Source: Actinomycetota bacterium (GTDB lineage: Bacteria > Actinomycetota > Thermoleophilia > Gaiellales > Gaiellaceae). From it: 17,553 nt of DNA. The stretch spans positions 1 to 17,553 of the forward strand of contig VAXK01000148.1 of assembly GCA_005885565.1 (NCBI GenBank), read 5' to 3'. The translations under genes and the position numbers were made by a program. Shown here in pieces: positions 5,977 to 12,439 of the stretch. Each line of letters begins with the position of its first letter. The stretch's first letter is position 1. The notes under the pieces are model-generated. The model did no database searches. It was given only the letters and a program-made list of their open reading frames with translations, and had not been told where the DNA came from.

Positions 5977-6558
5977 GTGCCTCGCCGGACCGGCCAGCGG
6001 CTGCTTCGCTTCGACCGTCGTCTGGGTGCGCGGCTCGTCGCGGGCACCGACGAGGCGGGCCGTGGGCCGCTCGCGGGGCCGCTCGTCGTCGCCGGCGTCC
6101 TCCTGGACTACGGCTGTCTGCGCGACCACCGCGTCCGGCCGCTCGCGTTCCTGAACGACTCGAAGCAGTGCACGGAGCCGCAGCGCGAGGAGCTCTTCCG
6201 CGCGGTCGTCGGCTGCGCAGAGCGGATCGCCGTCCGGGTCATCTCGCCGCGCGAGATCGACGAGACCGGCCTCCACCGCTCCAACCTGGCGGGCCTGCGG
6301 GCGATGCTGCACGCGCTCTCGCCGCCGGCGGAGGCGTGCCTCGTCGACGGCTTCCGGCTCGGGCCGACCGCGCCGCCGCACCAGGCGGTCGTCCGGGACA
6401 GGTACATGCGCCGAGCCGCCGCGCTCTATCCCGCGTACGGCTTCCACTCCCACGTCGGCTACATCACCCCCGGCCACTCGGCCGTCGTCCGCGAGCGCGG
6501 CCCCTCCGAGATCCACCGGCGCTCGTTCCAGGCGCTCTGCTACCAGAACGTGGCGTGA
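5977..6558 (+). CDS. rnhB: Ribonuclease HII lacking the central catalytic block
   Basis: RNase HII cuts the RNA strand of RNA-DNA hybrids and excises single ribonucleotides. The 193-residue product has GTDEAGRGPLAGPLVVAGV with catalytic D25/E26, the LNDSK box (59-63), SPREIDETGLHRSNLAGLRAM, LVDG with D124, and the C-terminal YGFHSHVGYITPGHS and IHRRSF blocks. Between AVV (137-139) and RDRYM (140-144) the usual segment of about 17 residues is missing. In the family this segment reads roughly GD..S..IAAASI.AKV and supplies the fourth catalytic Asp (E. coli D126) plus a core helix. The frame is preserved across the junction at 6393/6394. GTG 5977 is preferred because a TANNNT -10 lies seven bases upstream; ATG 5965 is the alternative. 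The 3' end overlaps the cupin gene (GTGA). Confidence 0.9.
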   Translation: MPRRTGQRLLRFDRRLGARLVAGTDEAGRGPLAGPLVVAGVLLDYGCLRDHRVRPLAFLNDSKQCTEPQREELFRAVVGCAERIAVRVISPREIDETGLHRSNLAGLRAMLHALSPPAEACLVDGFRLGPTAPPHQAVVRDRYMRRAAALYPAYGFHSHVGYITPGHSAVVRERGPSEIHRRSFQALCYQNVA

Positions 6559-7022
6559 ACGTCTTCAACCTGAACGCCGAGCAGGAGTGGGACGCGGCGA
6601 ACGACCGCGACGGCTACCGGCATCGGCGCGCCGTGATCGGGCCGCGGCTCGGCGCGTCGCTTCTCGGCGGGACGCTCTACGAGCTCCCCCCGGGCGAGAA
6701 GACATGGCCCTACCACTACGAGCAGGGCTGCGAGGAGTGGGTCGTCTGCGTGTCCGGGCACCCGACGCTACGGGGGCCGGACGGCGAGCGCGAGCTCGAG
6801 CCCGGCGACGTCGCCGTCTTCCCCGAAGGACCGGAGGGCGCGCACCAAGTCGTCAACCGCGGCGAGGAGGCGTGCCGGGTGCTGCTCCTCTCGTCGAAGT
6901 CGCCGCTCGCGATCGTCCACTATCCGGACAGCGGCAAGGTCGGGCTGTGGACGCAAAGTGACGGTTATCAGGCGATGCTTCCGACCGAGCCGACCGTCGA
7001 CTACTGGGCCGGCGAGGACTGA
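6555..7022 (+). CDS. Cupin-domain protein
   Basis: This is a 155-residue single-domain cupin. Motif 1 is visible as PPGEKTWPYHYEQGCEEWVVCVSG (residues 45-68) and motif 2 as LEPGDVAVFPEGPEGAHQVVN (81-101), followed by a YPDSGKVG segment. The metal ligands expected from the fold are H54, a Glu at 60/61 and H97. The second His of the usual HxH pair is replaced by Glu56 (HYE), which may alter the metal site. Function cannot be assigned; relatives are annotated only as cupin proteins. The GTG start lies in the rnhB stop (GTGA), so the gene is probably translated from the rnhB transcript. Its stop overlaps the probable CTG start of yraN. Confidence 0.85.
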   Translation: MNVFNLNAEQEWDAANDRDGYRHRRAVIGPRLGASLLGGTLYELPPGEKTWPYHYEQGCEEWVVCVSGHPTLRGPDGERELEPGDVAVFPEGPEGAHQVVNRGEEACRVLLLSSKSPLAIVHYPDSGKVGLWTQSDGYQAMLPTEPTVDYWAGED

Positions 7023-7360
7023 GCACCCGCGCCGCCGGCGCGGCCGTCGAGCGGCGCGCGCGGCGGCACTACGCCGTCCGTGGGTACCGAATCCTGGCCG
7101 CGAACGCCTGGGCGGGCCGCTATGAGCTCGACCTGGTCGTGCGCCGAGGGCGGCGGCTGGTCTTCGTCGAGGTCAAGGCCAAGACGGACGCGACCTTCGT
7201 CGACCCGGTCGAGATGGTCGGCCCCGAGAAGCAGCGGCGGCTGCGGCAAGCAGCGGAGACGTGGCTCGCGGCGCACCCAGAGCTGGACGGCCTGGAGGTC
7301 TCGTTCGACGTAATGGCGGAGCGTGCCGGCCGCCTCGAGCGGCTGGCGAACGCGTTCTGA
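7019..7360 (+). CDS. yraN: YraN/UPF0102 family nuclease-fold protein with a probable CTG start
   Basis: UPF0102 proteins have a PD-(D/E)xK-like nuclease fold, are found next to rnhB, comM and dprA across bacteria, and have no firmly established role. From 7019 the product is 113 residues. It shows VERRARRHYAVRGYRILAAN (10-29), the active-site strand pair YELDLVVRRGRRLVFVEVK with E36, D38, E51 and K53, and the late SFDVMAE strand. No in-frame ATG, GTG or TTG exists upstream of the conserved region. The first is GTG 7139, which would remove half of the catalytic motif. CTG 7019 gives a full-length protein and overlaps the cupin stop as CTGA, mirroring the GTGA, TTGA and ATGA junctions elsewhere in the window. 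Confidence 0.85.
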   Translation: MSTRAAGAAVERRARRHYAVRGYRILAANAWAGRYELDLVVRRGRRLVFVEVKAKTDATFVDPVEMVGPEKQRRLRQAAETWLAAHPELDGLEVSFDVMAERAGRLERLANAF

Positions 7361-7461
7361 TGTGGTTCCCGGTCGAGGTCTACGAGGAGCACTCGCGCGT
7401 GAGCATGACCCTCCCGCGGGACGAGCCGCGGCTGCAGAACCGCGACGGGATCCGTCGGTGA
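7360..7461 (+). CDS. Putative 33-residue ORF coupled to yraN
   Basis: An ATG sharing a base with the yraN stop (TGATG) opens a 33-residue frame beginning MWFPVEVYEEHSRVSMTLPR and ending in NRDGIRR. The composition is mixed and charged, not the Arg/Pro/Ser-rich pattern of shadow frames here, and no other gene covers these bases. The stop/start overlap resembles real junctions in the window. I recognise no family. It may be a genuine small protein or a truncated remnant, since the reading frame ends just before the foreign-looking membrane gene. Confidence 0.45.
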   Translation: MWFPVEVYEEHSRVSMTLPRDEPRLQNRDGIRR

Positions 7462-7468
7462 CGCCACA

Positions 7469-7474
7469 TACACT
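7469..7474 (+). promoter_or_regulatory. -10 element (TACACT) of a probable leaderless transcript
   Basis: TACACT matches TANNNT and lies six bases before GTG 7481, which would place the transcription start at or next to the initiation codon. No Shine-Dalgarno is present upstream of 7481, in keeping with leaderless initiation. Confidence 0.45.
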
Positions 7475-7480
7475 CGACCG

Positions 7481-8215
7481 GTGAGTCCTACGCTTGCCGT
7501 CCTCGACTTCCTGAACAGCCGCGAGAAAGCCTCGCTGCTCTGGGTCGCTGCGATCGTCGCATTTGCGACAGCGAAGCGGAACGGCGTCGCGTCGTCGTTC
7601 GTTGCAGTCGTTCGATCACTGCTGGCACCGAAACTGCTCGCCGTGTTCGGCTCGGCCGCTCTTTACTGCGCGGGGGTCGTGCTGCTCGCGAGGTGGATCG
7701 GTGCGTGGCACACGGCGGCTCTTAAGGAGACCATCTACTGGTTTTTCACCGGCGGCGTCGTCCTCGTCGGCCGCGCCGTGACGCACGCCGCCCCATTCGA
7801 TCTCGCCTTCTACAAAGCTCTACTCCGGCAGGCAGTGCGGTTCACGATCGTCGTCGAGTTCCTCGTCAACCTGTACGTGTTCCCGTTTCTAGCCGAGCTC
7901 TTCCTCGTGCCGCTCGTTCTGCTATTCGTCGCGATGCAGGTCCTCGCCGCGCACGACGATTCACTCGCCAACGCCCGCAAACCCATCGAGGGCCTCTTGA
8001 CGACCATTGGACTTCTCTTGCTGGCGTACTTTGTCGTCAAGGCGATCCTTAACCCTGCCAATCTCTTCACAAGGGAGCACGCCGAGAGGCTCCTCGTCGC
8101 TCCGATCCTTACGTTCGCCTTCGTTCCGCTCCTCTGGGCGTGGGGTTGGATCTCACGCCGGGAGCAGGAGAACCTCCGACGGGGCTTGCGCGCGAGTTAC
8201 GACTCGCCGGTGTAG
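7481..8215 (+). CDS. Multi-pass membrane protein of unknown function
   Basis: The 244-residue product has about six or seven hydrophobic segments, near residues 17-31, 49-70, 82-98, two between 118 and 155, 168-188 and 205-224. It starts with a short polar stretch (AVLDFLNSREKAS) and ends in a basic, probably cytoplasmic tail (SRREQENLRRGLRASYDSPV). No catalytic or transporter motif is recognised. Third positions use more A and T (codons such as CTT, AAG, TTT, CTA) than the surrounding genes, which suggests a different origin. GTG 7481 is taken as the start because of the TACACT element just upstream. It is the first gene of a block that separates yraN from comM. Confidence 0.75.
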   Translation: MSPTLAVLDFLNSREKASLLWVAAIVAFATAKRNGVASSFVAVVRSLLAPKLLAVFGSAALYCAGVVLLARWIGAWHTAALKETIYWFFTGGVVLVGRAVTHAAPFDLAFYKALLRQAVRFTIVVEFLVNLYVFPFLAELFLVPLVLLFVAMQVLAAHDDSLANARKPIEGLLTTIGLLLLAYFVVKAILNPANLFTREHAERLLVAPILTFAFVPLLWAWGWISRREQENLRRGLRASYDSPV

Positions 8216-8326
8216 GGACGCGAGGGAACAAGTTGAAGTCGAACGGCTCCTTGAGAGCGTGACGCCAGCAGGCCGCTTACTCGCGGTCCTAGGAGTCTCT
8301 GTCGCACCGTAGAACACCGGCGGGGC

Positions 8327-9448
8327 ATGGCCCCGACTCAGGAAGCGCTCTACCGCGACATCGACCTCGAGCTCTCGTGGTCGGAGCGCGACCTCCCCGA
8401 GCGGGAGCGGACGAAGCATGTCCACCGGCTCCATCCATACCTCGGGAAGTTCATCCCGCAGCTCGTCGAGGCGTTGCTCGCGCGGTACTTCCGGGTCGGC
8501 GGCCGAATCCTGGATCCCTTCGCGGGCTCGGGGACGACGCTCGTCCAAGCGCTCGAGAGCGGGTTCGACGCGGGCGGCATCGACGTCGCCGCCTTCAACG
8601 CGCTCCTCGCACGGGTCAAGACGGAGCGCTACAACCTCTTCGTCCTCGAGCGGGAGCTGCGCGACGTCGTCGGGCGACTCGACCCGCTCGACACGGCCGC
8701 GCACGCGGCAAGCGGCTACGTGCGGAGGTGGTTCGCGCCGCAGGCGGCGCGCGAGCTGCTCGCGTTCCGGGAGCTGACCCCGGACTACGAGCACGGCGAC
8801 GTCCTCCGGGTCGTCCTCGCCCGCGCTGCCCGCTCGGCGCGGCGGACGACGCACTTCGACCTCGACTTCCCGCGCGCGCCGCAGGAGGGCCCGTACTGGT
8901 GCCACAAGCACCGGCGCACGTGCCGCCCGGTGGAGGCCGCGGCGCACTTCCTGCGGCGGTACACGCTCGACACGCTGGAGCGGATCAAGGCGTTCTCGAG
9001 GGTCCGTGCGCCGCGTCGCGCCGCCGAGATCCTCCACGGTGACGCGCGGGCGCTGCCGCTCGGCGGGCCCTACGACGGCGTCGTCACGTCACCGCCCTAC
9101 CCGGGCTTGATCGACTACCACGAGCAGCACCGCTACGCGTACGAGCTGCTCGGCCTCGACGACCGGCGCGAGCTCGAGCTGGGGGCCGCCGCGCGCGGCA
9201 CGAGCCGGGCGGCGCTCGCGGCATATGTGGATGGGATCGTGGACGTGCTCGCCAACGTTCGGGCTGCGCTGCGGCCCGGCGTGCCCGTCGTGATCGTCGT
9301 CAACGACCGGCGCGCGCTGTACCCCGAGATCCTCGACCGGGCCGGCCTTCGCCTCGACGAGCGGCTTCGCCGGCACGTCAACCGCCGCACCGGTCGCCGC
9401 GCCGGCGAGTTCTTCGAGGACATCCTCGTCGCGCGCGTCGGGGCTTAG
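8327..9448 (+). CDS. Solitary DNA methyltransferase (SPPY-type, N4-cytosine/N6-adenine class)
   Basis: The 373-residue product carries the motifs of AdoMet-dependent exocyclic-amine DNA methyltransferases. A motif X-like HPYLGKFIPQLVEALL is at 36-51, motif I ILDPFAGSGTTLVQA at 61-75, an acidic motif II GGIDV at 83-87, and motif IV TSPPYPGLIDYHEQHRY from 254. A GDAR segment (238-241) comes before motif IV. The roughly 150 residues between motifs I and IV probably contain the target-recognition domain. They include a Cys/His cluster, WCHKHRRTC (191-199), that could bind zinc. SPPY is more usual for N4-cytosine enzymes, but the base modified cannot be settled from sequence. No endonuclease gene is adjacent, so it looks like an orphan methylase, or its partner is the upstream membrane protein or lies elsewhere. 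Confidence 0.85.
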   Translation: MAPTQEALYRDIDLELSWSERDLPERERTKHVHRLHPYLGKFIPQLVEALLARYFRVGGRILDPFAGSGTTLVQALESGFDAGGIDVAAFNALLARVKTERYNLFVLERELRDVVGRLDPLDTAAHAASGYVRRWFAPQAARELLAFRELTPDYEHGDVLRVVLARAARSARRTTHFDLDFPRAPQEGPYWCHKHRRTCRPVEAAAHFLRRYTLDTLERIKAFSRVRAPRRAAEILHGDARALPLGGPYDGVVTSPPYPGLIDYHEQHRYAYELLGLDDRRELELGAAARGTSRAALAAYVDGIVDVLANVRAALRPGVPVVIVVNDRRALYPEILDRAGLRLDERLRRHVNRRTGRRAGEFFEDILVARVGA

Positions 9449-9470
9449 AAGCGCTTTTAGAGGCGCTTCT
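9447..9470. terminator. Bidirectional hairpin between convergent genes
   Basis: AGAAGCGC and GCGCTTCT form a perfect 8-bp stem around an eight-base loop (TTTTAGAG). The stem begins within the methyltransferase stop codon, and the acetyltransferase stop lies in the loop, so both stops fall inside the structure. Its position between convergent genes suggests a shared terminator. Confidence 0.65.
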
Positions 9471-9903
9471 CGAGCAGGACGCGCGCCTCGCCGGCGCCGT
9501 CGTAGTCGGCGACCTCGGCCTCGATCTCGAAGCCGAGCCGGCGGTGGAACGCGATCGAGCCCTCGTTGACGGGCGCGGTTACGCATCGGACGACGTCGCG
9601 GCCCGCTGCACCTGCGGCGGCGAAGAATCGCTCGTAGAGGTCGCGCCCGAGGCCGCCGCCGCGGTGGTCGGGCCGGACGCCGACGAAGTGGACGTAGGCC
9701 TGGTCGCGACGGGTCTGCGAGAGGAAGCCGCACAGGAAGCCGACGATCTCGCCGTCTGTCTCCGCGACGAAGCTCGTGTCGCGGAAGTGCTCGAAGAAGA
9801 GGCGCGGGAGCATCGCCCGCATCGCCCGGCCGCCCCACCAGGCGTCGAGGTGTGGCGAGACGCGCGCGTGGTCGCCGGGCTCGGCATGTCGGATCGTGAC
9901 CAC
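9457..9903 (-). CDS. GNAT-family N-acetyltransferase
   Basis: GNAT enzymes transfer acetyl from acetyl-CoA to an amine. The 148-residue product starts MVTIRHAEPGD, carries FVAETDGEIVGFL (45-57), and has motif A AYVHFVGVRPDHRGGGLGRDLYERF (69-93) with the CoA pyrophosphate loop RGGGLG at 81-86. The motif B block NEGSIAFHRRLGFE is at 113-126. The substrate is unknown. The start is uncertain: GTG 9903 gives the typical N-terminus, while in-frame GTG codons at 9921 and 9930 would add six or nine residues; none has a good Shine-Dalgarno. It runs opposite to both neighbours, convergent with the methyltransferase and divergent from comM. Confidence 0.9.
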   Translation of the reverse strand: MVTIRHAEPGDHARVSPHLDAWWGGRAMRAMLPRLFFEHFRDTSFVAETDGEIVGFLCGFLSQTRRDQAYVHFVGVRPDHRGGGLGRDLYERFFAAAGAAGRDVVRCVTAPVNEGSIAFHRRLGFEIEAEVADYDGAGEARVLLEKRL

Positions 9904-9927
9904 GGGGAGCGACTGTTCCACATCCGG

Positions 9928-9939
9928 CACGGTTCCGTG
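9928..9939. promoter_or_regulatory. 12-bp palindrome between divergent GNAT and comM genes
   Basis: CACGGTTCCGTG is a perfect inverted repeat (five-base arms, two-base centre) lying between the divergently transcribed acetyltransferase and comM. It could be an operator, but short GC palindromes are frequent in DNA of this composition and it may overlap the 5' end of the acetyltransferase gene. Confidence 0.25.
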
Positions 9940-9963
9940 ACAGACACGTGCGGCGGCCGCGCG

Positions 9964-9969
9964 TACCGT
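9964..9969 (+). promoter_or_regulatory. -10 element (TACCGT) of a probable leaderless comM transcript
   Basis: TACCGT matches TANNNT and is followed by seven bases (GACTGGC) and then GTG 9977, the start that gives the family-typical ComM N-terminus. The agreement of protein homology and promoter spacing supports this site. Confidence 0.5.
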
Positions 9970-9976
9970 GACTGGC

Positions 9977-11434
9977 GTGCTCGCACACTCGATCACGTAT
10001 GCCCTCATCGGACTCGAGCCGCGCCGCGTCGAGGTGGAGGCGCACCTCCAGTCGGCGATTCCGAGCTTTGCGATCGTCGGCCTCGCCGACCGTGCCTGCC
10101 AGGAGGCGAAGGAGCGAGTTCGAAGCGGCATCGCTTCGGCCGAGCTCGAGTGGCCGCGGCGTCGGATCACGGTCAACCTCGCACCTGCCGAGCTCCGCAA
10201 GGTCGGGTCCGGCTTCGACCTGCCGATCGCGCTCGCGATCCTCGGTGCGTCGGGGCAGATCCCGCGCGAGCGGGTCATCGAGCACGCGGCGTTCGGCGAG
10301 CTGGCGCTAGATGGGCGGATCCGGCCGGTCGGAGGGGTGCTCGCCGTGGCCGAGGGGGCGCGGGCCGAGGGCCTCGAACGGATCGTGTGCGCGGCCGAGT
10401 CGACTCCGGAGGCCGAGCTCGCGTCGGTCGAGGTCGTCCCGGTGAGCCACCTCGCGGAGGCGGTCGCGTACTTCCGCGGCGAGCGCGATCCACCTCCCTA
10501 CGGCGGCCGCAACGGCCTGCCGCCCGAACCCGTCTTGCCGGATCTGGCCGACGTCCTCGGCCAGGAGCGCGCCCGGCGGGCGCTCGAGCTGGCGGCGGCC
10601 GGAGGTCACAACATGCTCTTCGCGGGCCCGCCCGGAACCGGGAAGACGATGCTCGGCCGGCGCCTACCGAGCGTCCTGCCGCCGCTCAGCCGCGAGGAGG
10701 CGATCGAGGTCACGCGCATCCATTCGGTCGCCGGGGTGCTGCATCCGCAGCAGCCGCTCGTCTCTGCGGCGCCGTTCCGCGCGCCGCACCACAGCGCCTC
10801 GGTGGCGGCGATCGTGGGCGGCGGGCCGGGCCCTCGGCCGGGCGAGGCGAGCCTCGCGCACCACGGCGTCCTGCTTCTCGACGAGCTGCCGGAGTTCGCG
10901 AGATCGGCGCTCGAGGCGCTTCGGCAGCCGCTCGAGGACGGGACGATCAGCATCGCGCGAGCGGGCGGTCGAGCGCTCTTCCCGGCGCGCTTTCAGCTCG
11001 TCGGGACGATGAACCTGTGTCCCTGTGGCGGCCGTGGCGATCCGGCGGCCGAGTGCTCGTGCTCGCCCCAGCGCATCGGGGCGTTCCGCGACAAGCTCTC
11101 GCGCGCGCTCATCGACCGCTTCGACCTCGTCGTCACGGTCCCCCGCCCGCGCGCGCACGAGCTCGAGGTGGAACGCGGGGAGGCGTCGGCGGAGGTCCTG
11201 CCGCGGGTGCTCGCGGCGCGGGACCGGCTTGCCCACGCGCCACCGGTCCGGACAGACGCGGCCGACGAGCTGCTCTCGCGTGCGGTCGAACGCGTCCCGC
11301 TCTCGGCGCGGGGTCGCGCGCGCGTCGCCCGAGTGGCGGCGACGGCAGCGGCGCTCGCGAGGAGCGAGCGGGTCGAGGTCGAGCACGTGGCCGAAGCGCT
11401 CGCGTACCGAACGCCGCGGGAGATCGCGTCATGA
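9977..11434 (+). CDS. comM: ComM/YifB family AAA+ ATPase (Mg-chelatase-like)
   Basis: ComM is a hexameric AAA+ helicase that promotes branch migration during natural transformation. The 485-residue product begins MLAHSITYALIGLEPRRVEVE like other family members. It continues with the N-terminal Lon-S5-like domain (IVGLADRACQEAKERVRSG, then NLAPAELRKVGSGFDLPIAL). It has Walker A GPPGTGKT at 217-224, the FRAPHHSAS block, Walker B LLLDELPEF with D302/E303, a Cys-rich NLCPCGGRGDPAAECSC segment and a C-terminal lid domain. The family SGPLLDR block is SRALIDR here. GTG 9977 is preferred over GTG 9968 on protein alignment and because 9968 lies within the putative -10. The ATGA overlap couples it to dprA. 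Confidence 0.95.
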   Translation: MLAHSITYALIGLEPRRVEVEAHLQSAIPSFAIVGLADRACQEAKERVRSGIASAELEWPRRRITVNLAPAELRKVGSGFDLPIALAILGASGQIPRERVIEHAAFGELALDGRIRPVGGVLAVAEGARAEGLERIVCAAESTPEAELASVEVVPVSHLAEAVAYFRGERDPPPYGGRNGLPPEPVLPDLADVLGQERARRALELAAAGGHNMLFAGPPGTGKTMLGRRLPSVLPPLSREEAIEVTRIHSVAGVLHPQQPLVSAAPFRAPHHSASVAAIVGGGPGPRPGEASLAHHGVLLLDELPEFARSALEALRQPLEDGTISIARAGGRALFPARFQLVGTMNLCPCGGRGDPAAECSCSPQRIGAFRDKLSRALIDRFDLVVTVPRPRAHELEVERGEASAEVLPRVLAARDRLAHAPPVRTDAADELLSRAVERVPLSARGRARVARVAATAAALARSERVEVEHVAEALAYRTPREIAS

Positions 11435-12429
11435 CGGAGCTCGCGCTGGCGGCGTTTGCCGCCGAGGCCGACGCGCACCTCGTCTCGAGGCCACGGACTC
11501 GCCGGTTCGCCCTGTTCGCGGCGGGCTTCGACGAGGCTGGTTACGTTCGCGAGCTGGAGCGCCGCGGGCTCCGTTTCCTGGCGCGCTCCGATGCGCAGTT
11601 TCCACCGCTCCTCCGGGCGATCCACGATCCGCCGGCTGGACTCTTCATGCGGGGCGGCGCCGATGCGGAGCTGCTCTCGCGCCCGGCTGTCGCGATCGTC
11701 GGCGCCCGCGCATGCTCGGCCTACGGAGCGGGGGTCGCGCGACTGCTCGGTCGCGAGCTCGCGTCGGCGGGCCTGGTGGTGGTCAGCGGCCTCGCCCGCG
11801 GAGTCGACGGCGAAGCGCATCGCGGCGCGCTCGAGGCCGGCCGTCCCGAGTCGACCGTCGCCGTGCTCGGCTGCGGCATCGACCGGATCTACCCGGCCGC
11901 ACACGCCCGGCTGGGCGGCGAGATCGCGGAGAACGGGCTCGTCGTCTCGGAGTACGCGCCCGGCGTACAGCCCGCTCCATGGAGATTCCCGGCACGAAAC
12001 AGGATCGTCGGCGGTCTCGCCGCCGCGACGATCGTCGTCGAGGCCCGCGACGGGAGCGGCGCGCTCATCACGGCGGACTTCGCGCTCGAAGAAGGCCGCG
12101 AAGTGCTCTCGGTGCCGGGCGAGATCACCTCGGCGCTCGCGGCCGGGTCGAACGCCCTCCTCCGACTCGGGGCCACTCCGTTGACGCGGACGGAGGACGT
12201 TCTCGAGCTCTTCGGGCTCGAAGCGGCAGAGCCCGACGCGCCCGAGCTCAGCACGGCTGCGCGGTCCGTGCTGGAGCGGGTGCGGGACGAGCCGCGCGGG
12301 GCGGACGCGATCGGCCGAGTCACCGGGCTCGGCGCCGGCGAGATGGCGGCGGCGCTCGCCGAGCTCGAGCTGGCGGGTCTCGTGGCCGAGAGCGCGGGCG
12401 TGTACAGGGGGGTGAGGCCGGCGGGCTAG
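11431..12429 (+). CDS. dprA: DNA processing protein DprA
   Basis: DprA binds incoming single-stranded DNA and loads RecA during transformation; it is also widespread in non-competent bacteria. The 332-residue product has the Rossmann-like core with VGARACSAYG (90-99), SGLARGVD (119-126), VAVLGCGIDRIYP, FPARNRIVGGLA, and VVEARDGSGALITADFALEEGREVLSVPG followed by GSNALL. A C-terminal winged-helix domain (about residues 275-328) completes the standard architecture. Length is normal. The ATG lies in the comM stop (ATGA), so both are translated from one mRNA. Its own stop TAG begins the probable -10 of the following gene. Confidence 0.96.
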   Translation: MTELALAAFAAEADAHLVSRPRTRRFALFAAGFDEAGYVRELERRGLRFLARSDAQFPPLLRAIHDPPAGLFMRGGADAELLSRPAVAIVGARACSAYGAGVARLLGRELASAGLVVVSGLARGVDGEAHRGALEAGRPESTVAVLGCGIDRIYPAAHARLGGEIAENGLVVSEYAPGVQPAPWRFPARNRIVGGLAAATIVVEARDGSGALITADFALEEGREVLSVPGEITSALAAGSNALLRLGATPLTRTEDVLELFGLEAAEPDAPELSTAARSVLERVRDEPRGADAIGRVTGLGAGEMAAALAELELAGLVAESAGVYRGVRPAG

Positions 12430-12432
12430 CAT
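12427..12432 (+). promoter_or_regulatory. -10 element (TAGCAT) of a probable leaderless FAD oxidoreductase transcript
   Basis: TAGCAT starts at the dprA stop codon and is followed by seven bases and ATG 12440. The same string occurs at 4307, again over a stop codon. No ribosome binding site separates it from the start codon. Confidence 0.5.
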
Positions 12433-12439
12433 CCGCGAC

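Noticed and set aside
8216..8326. Possible promoter or small gene in the 111-base gap before the methyltransferase
   Set aside because: A TAGAAC at 8310-8315 is only a weak -10 match with no paired -35, and no frame there looks coding. I see nothing firm.
9544..11430. Very long open frame on the + strand running into dprA, suggesting a 961-residue fusion protein
   Set aside because: Upstream of 11431 the frame crosses the GNAT gene and comM out of frame and is Arg/Pro/Gly-rich. comM has full family homology in its own frame, and dprA has a clean ATGA start.
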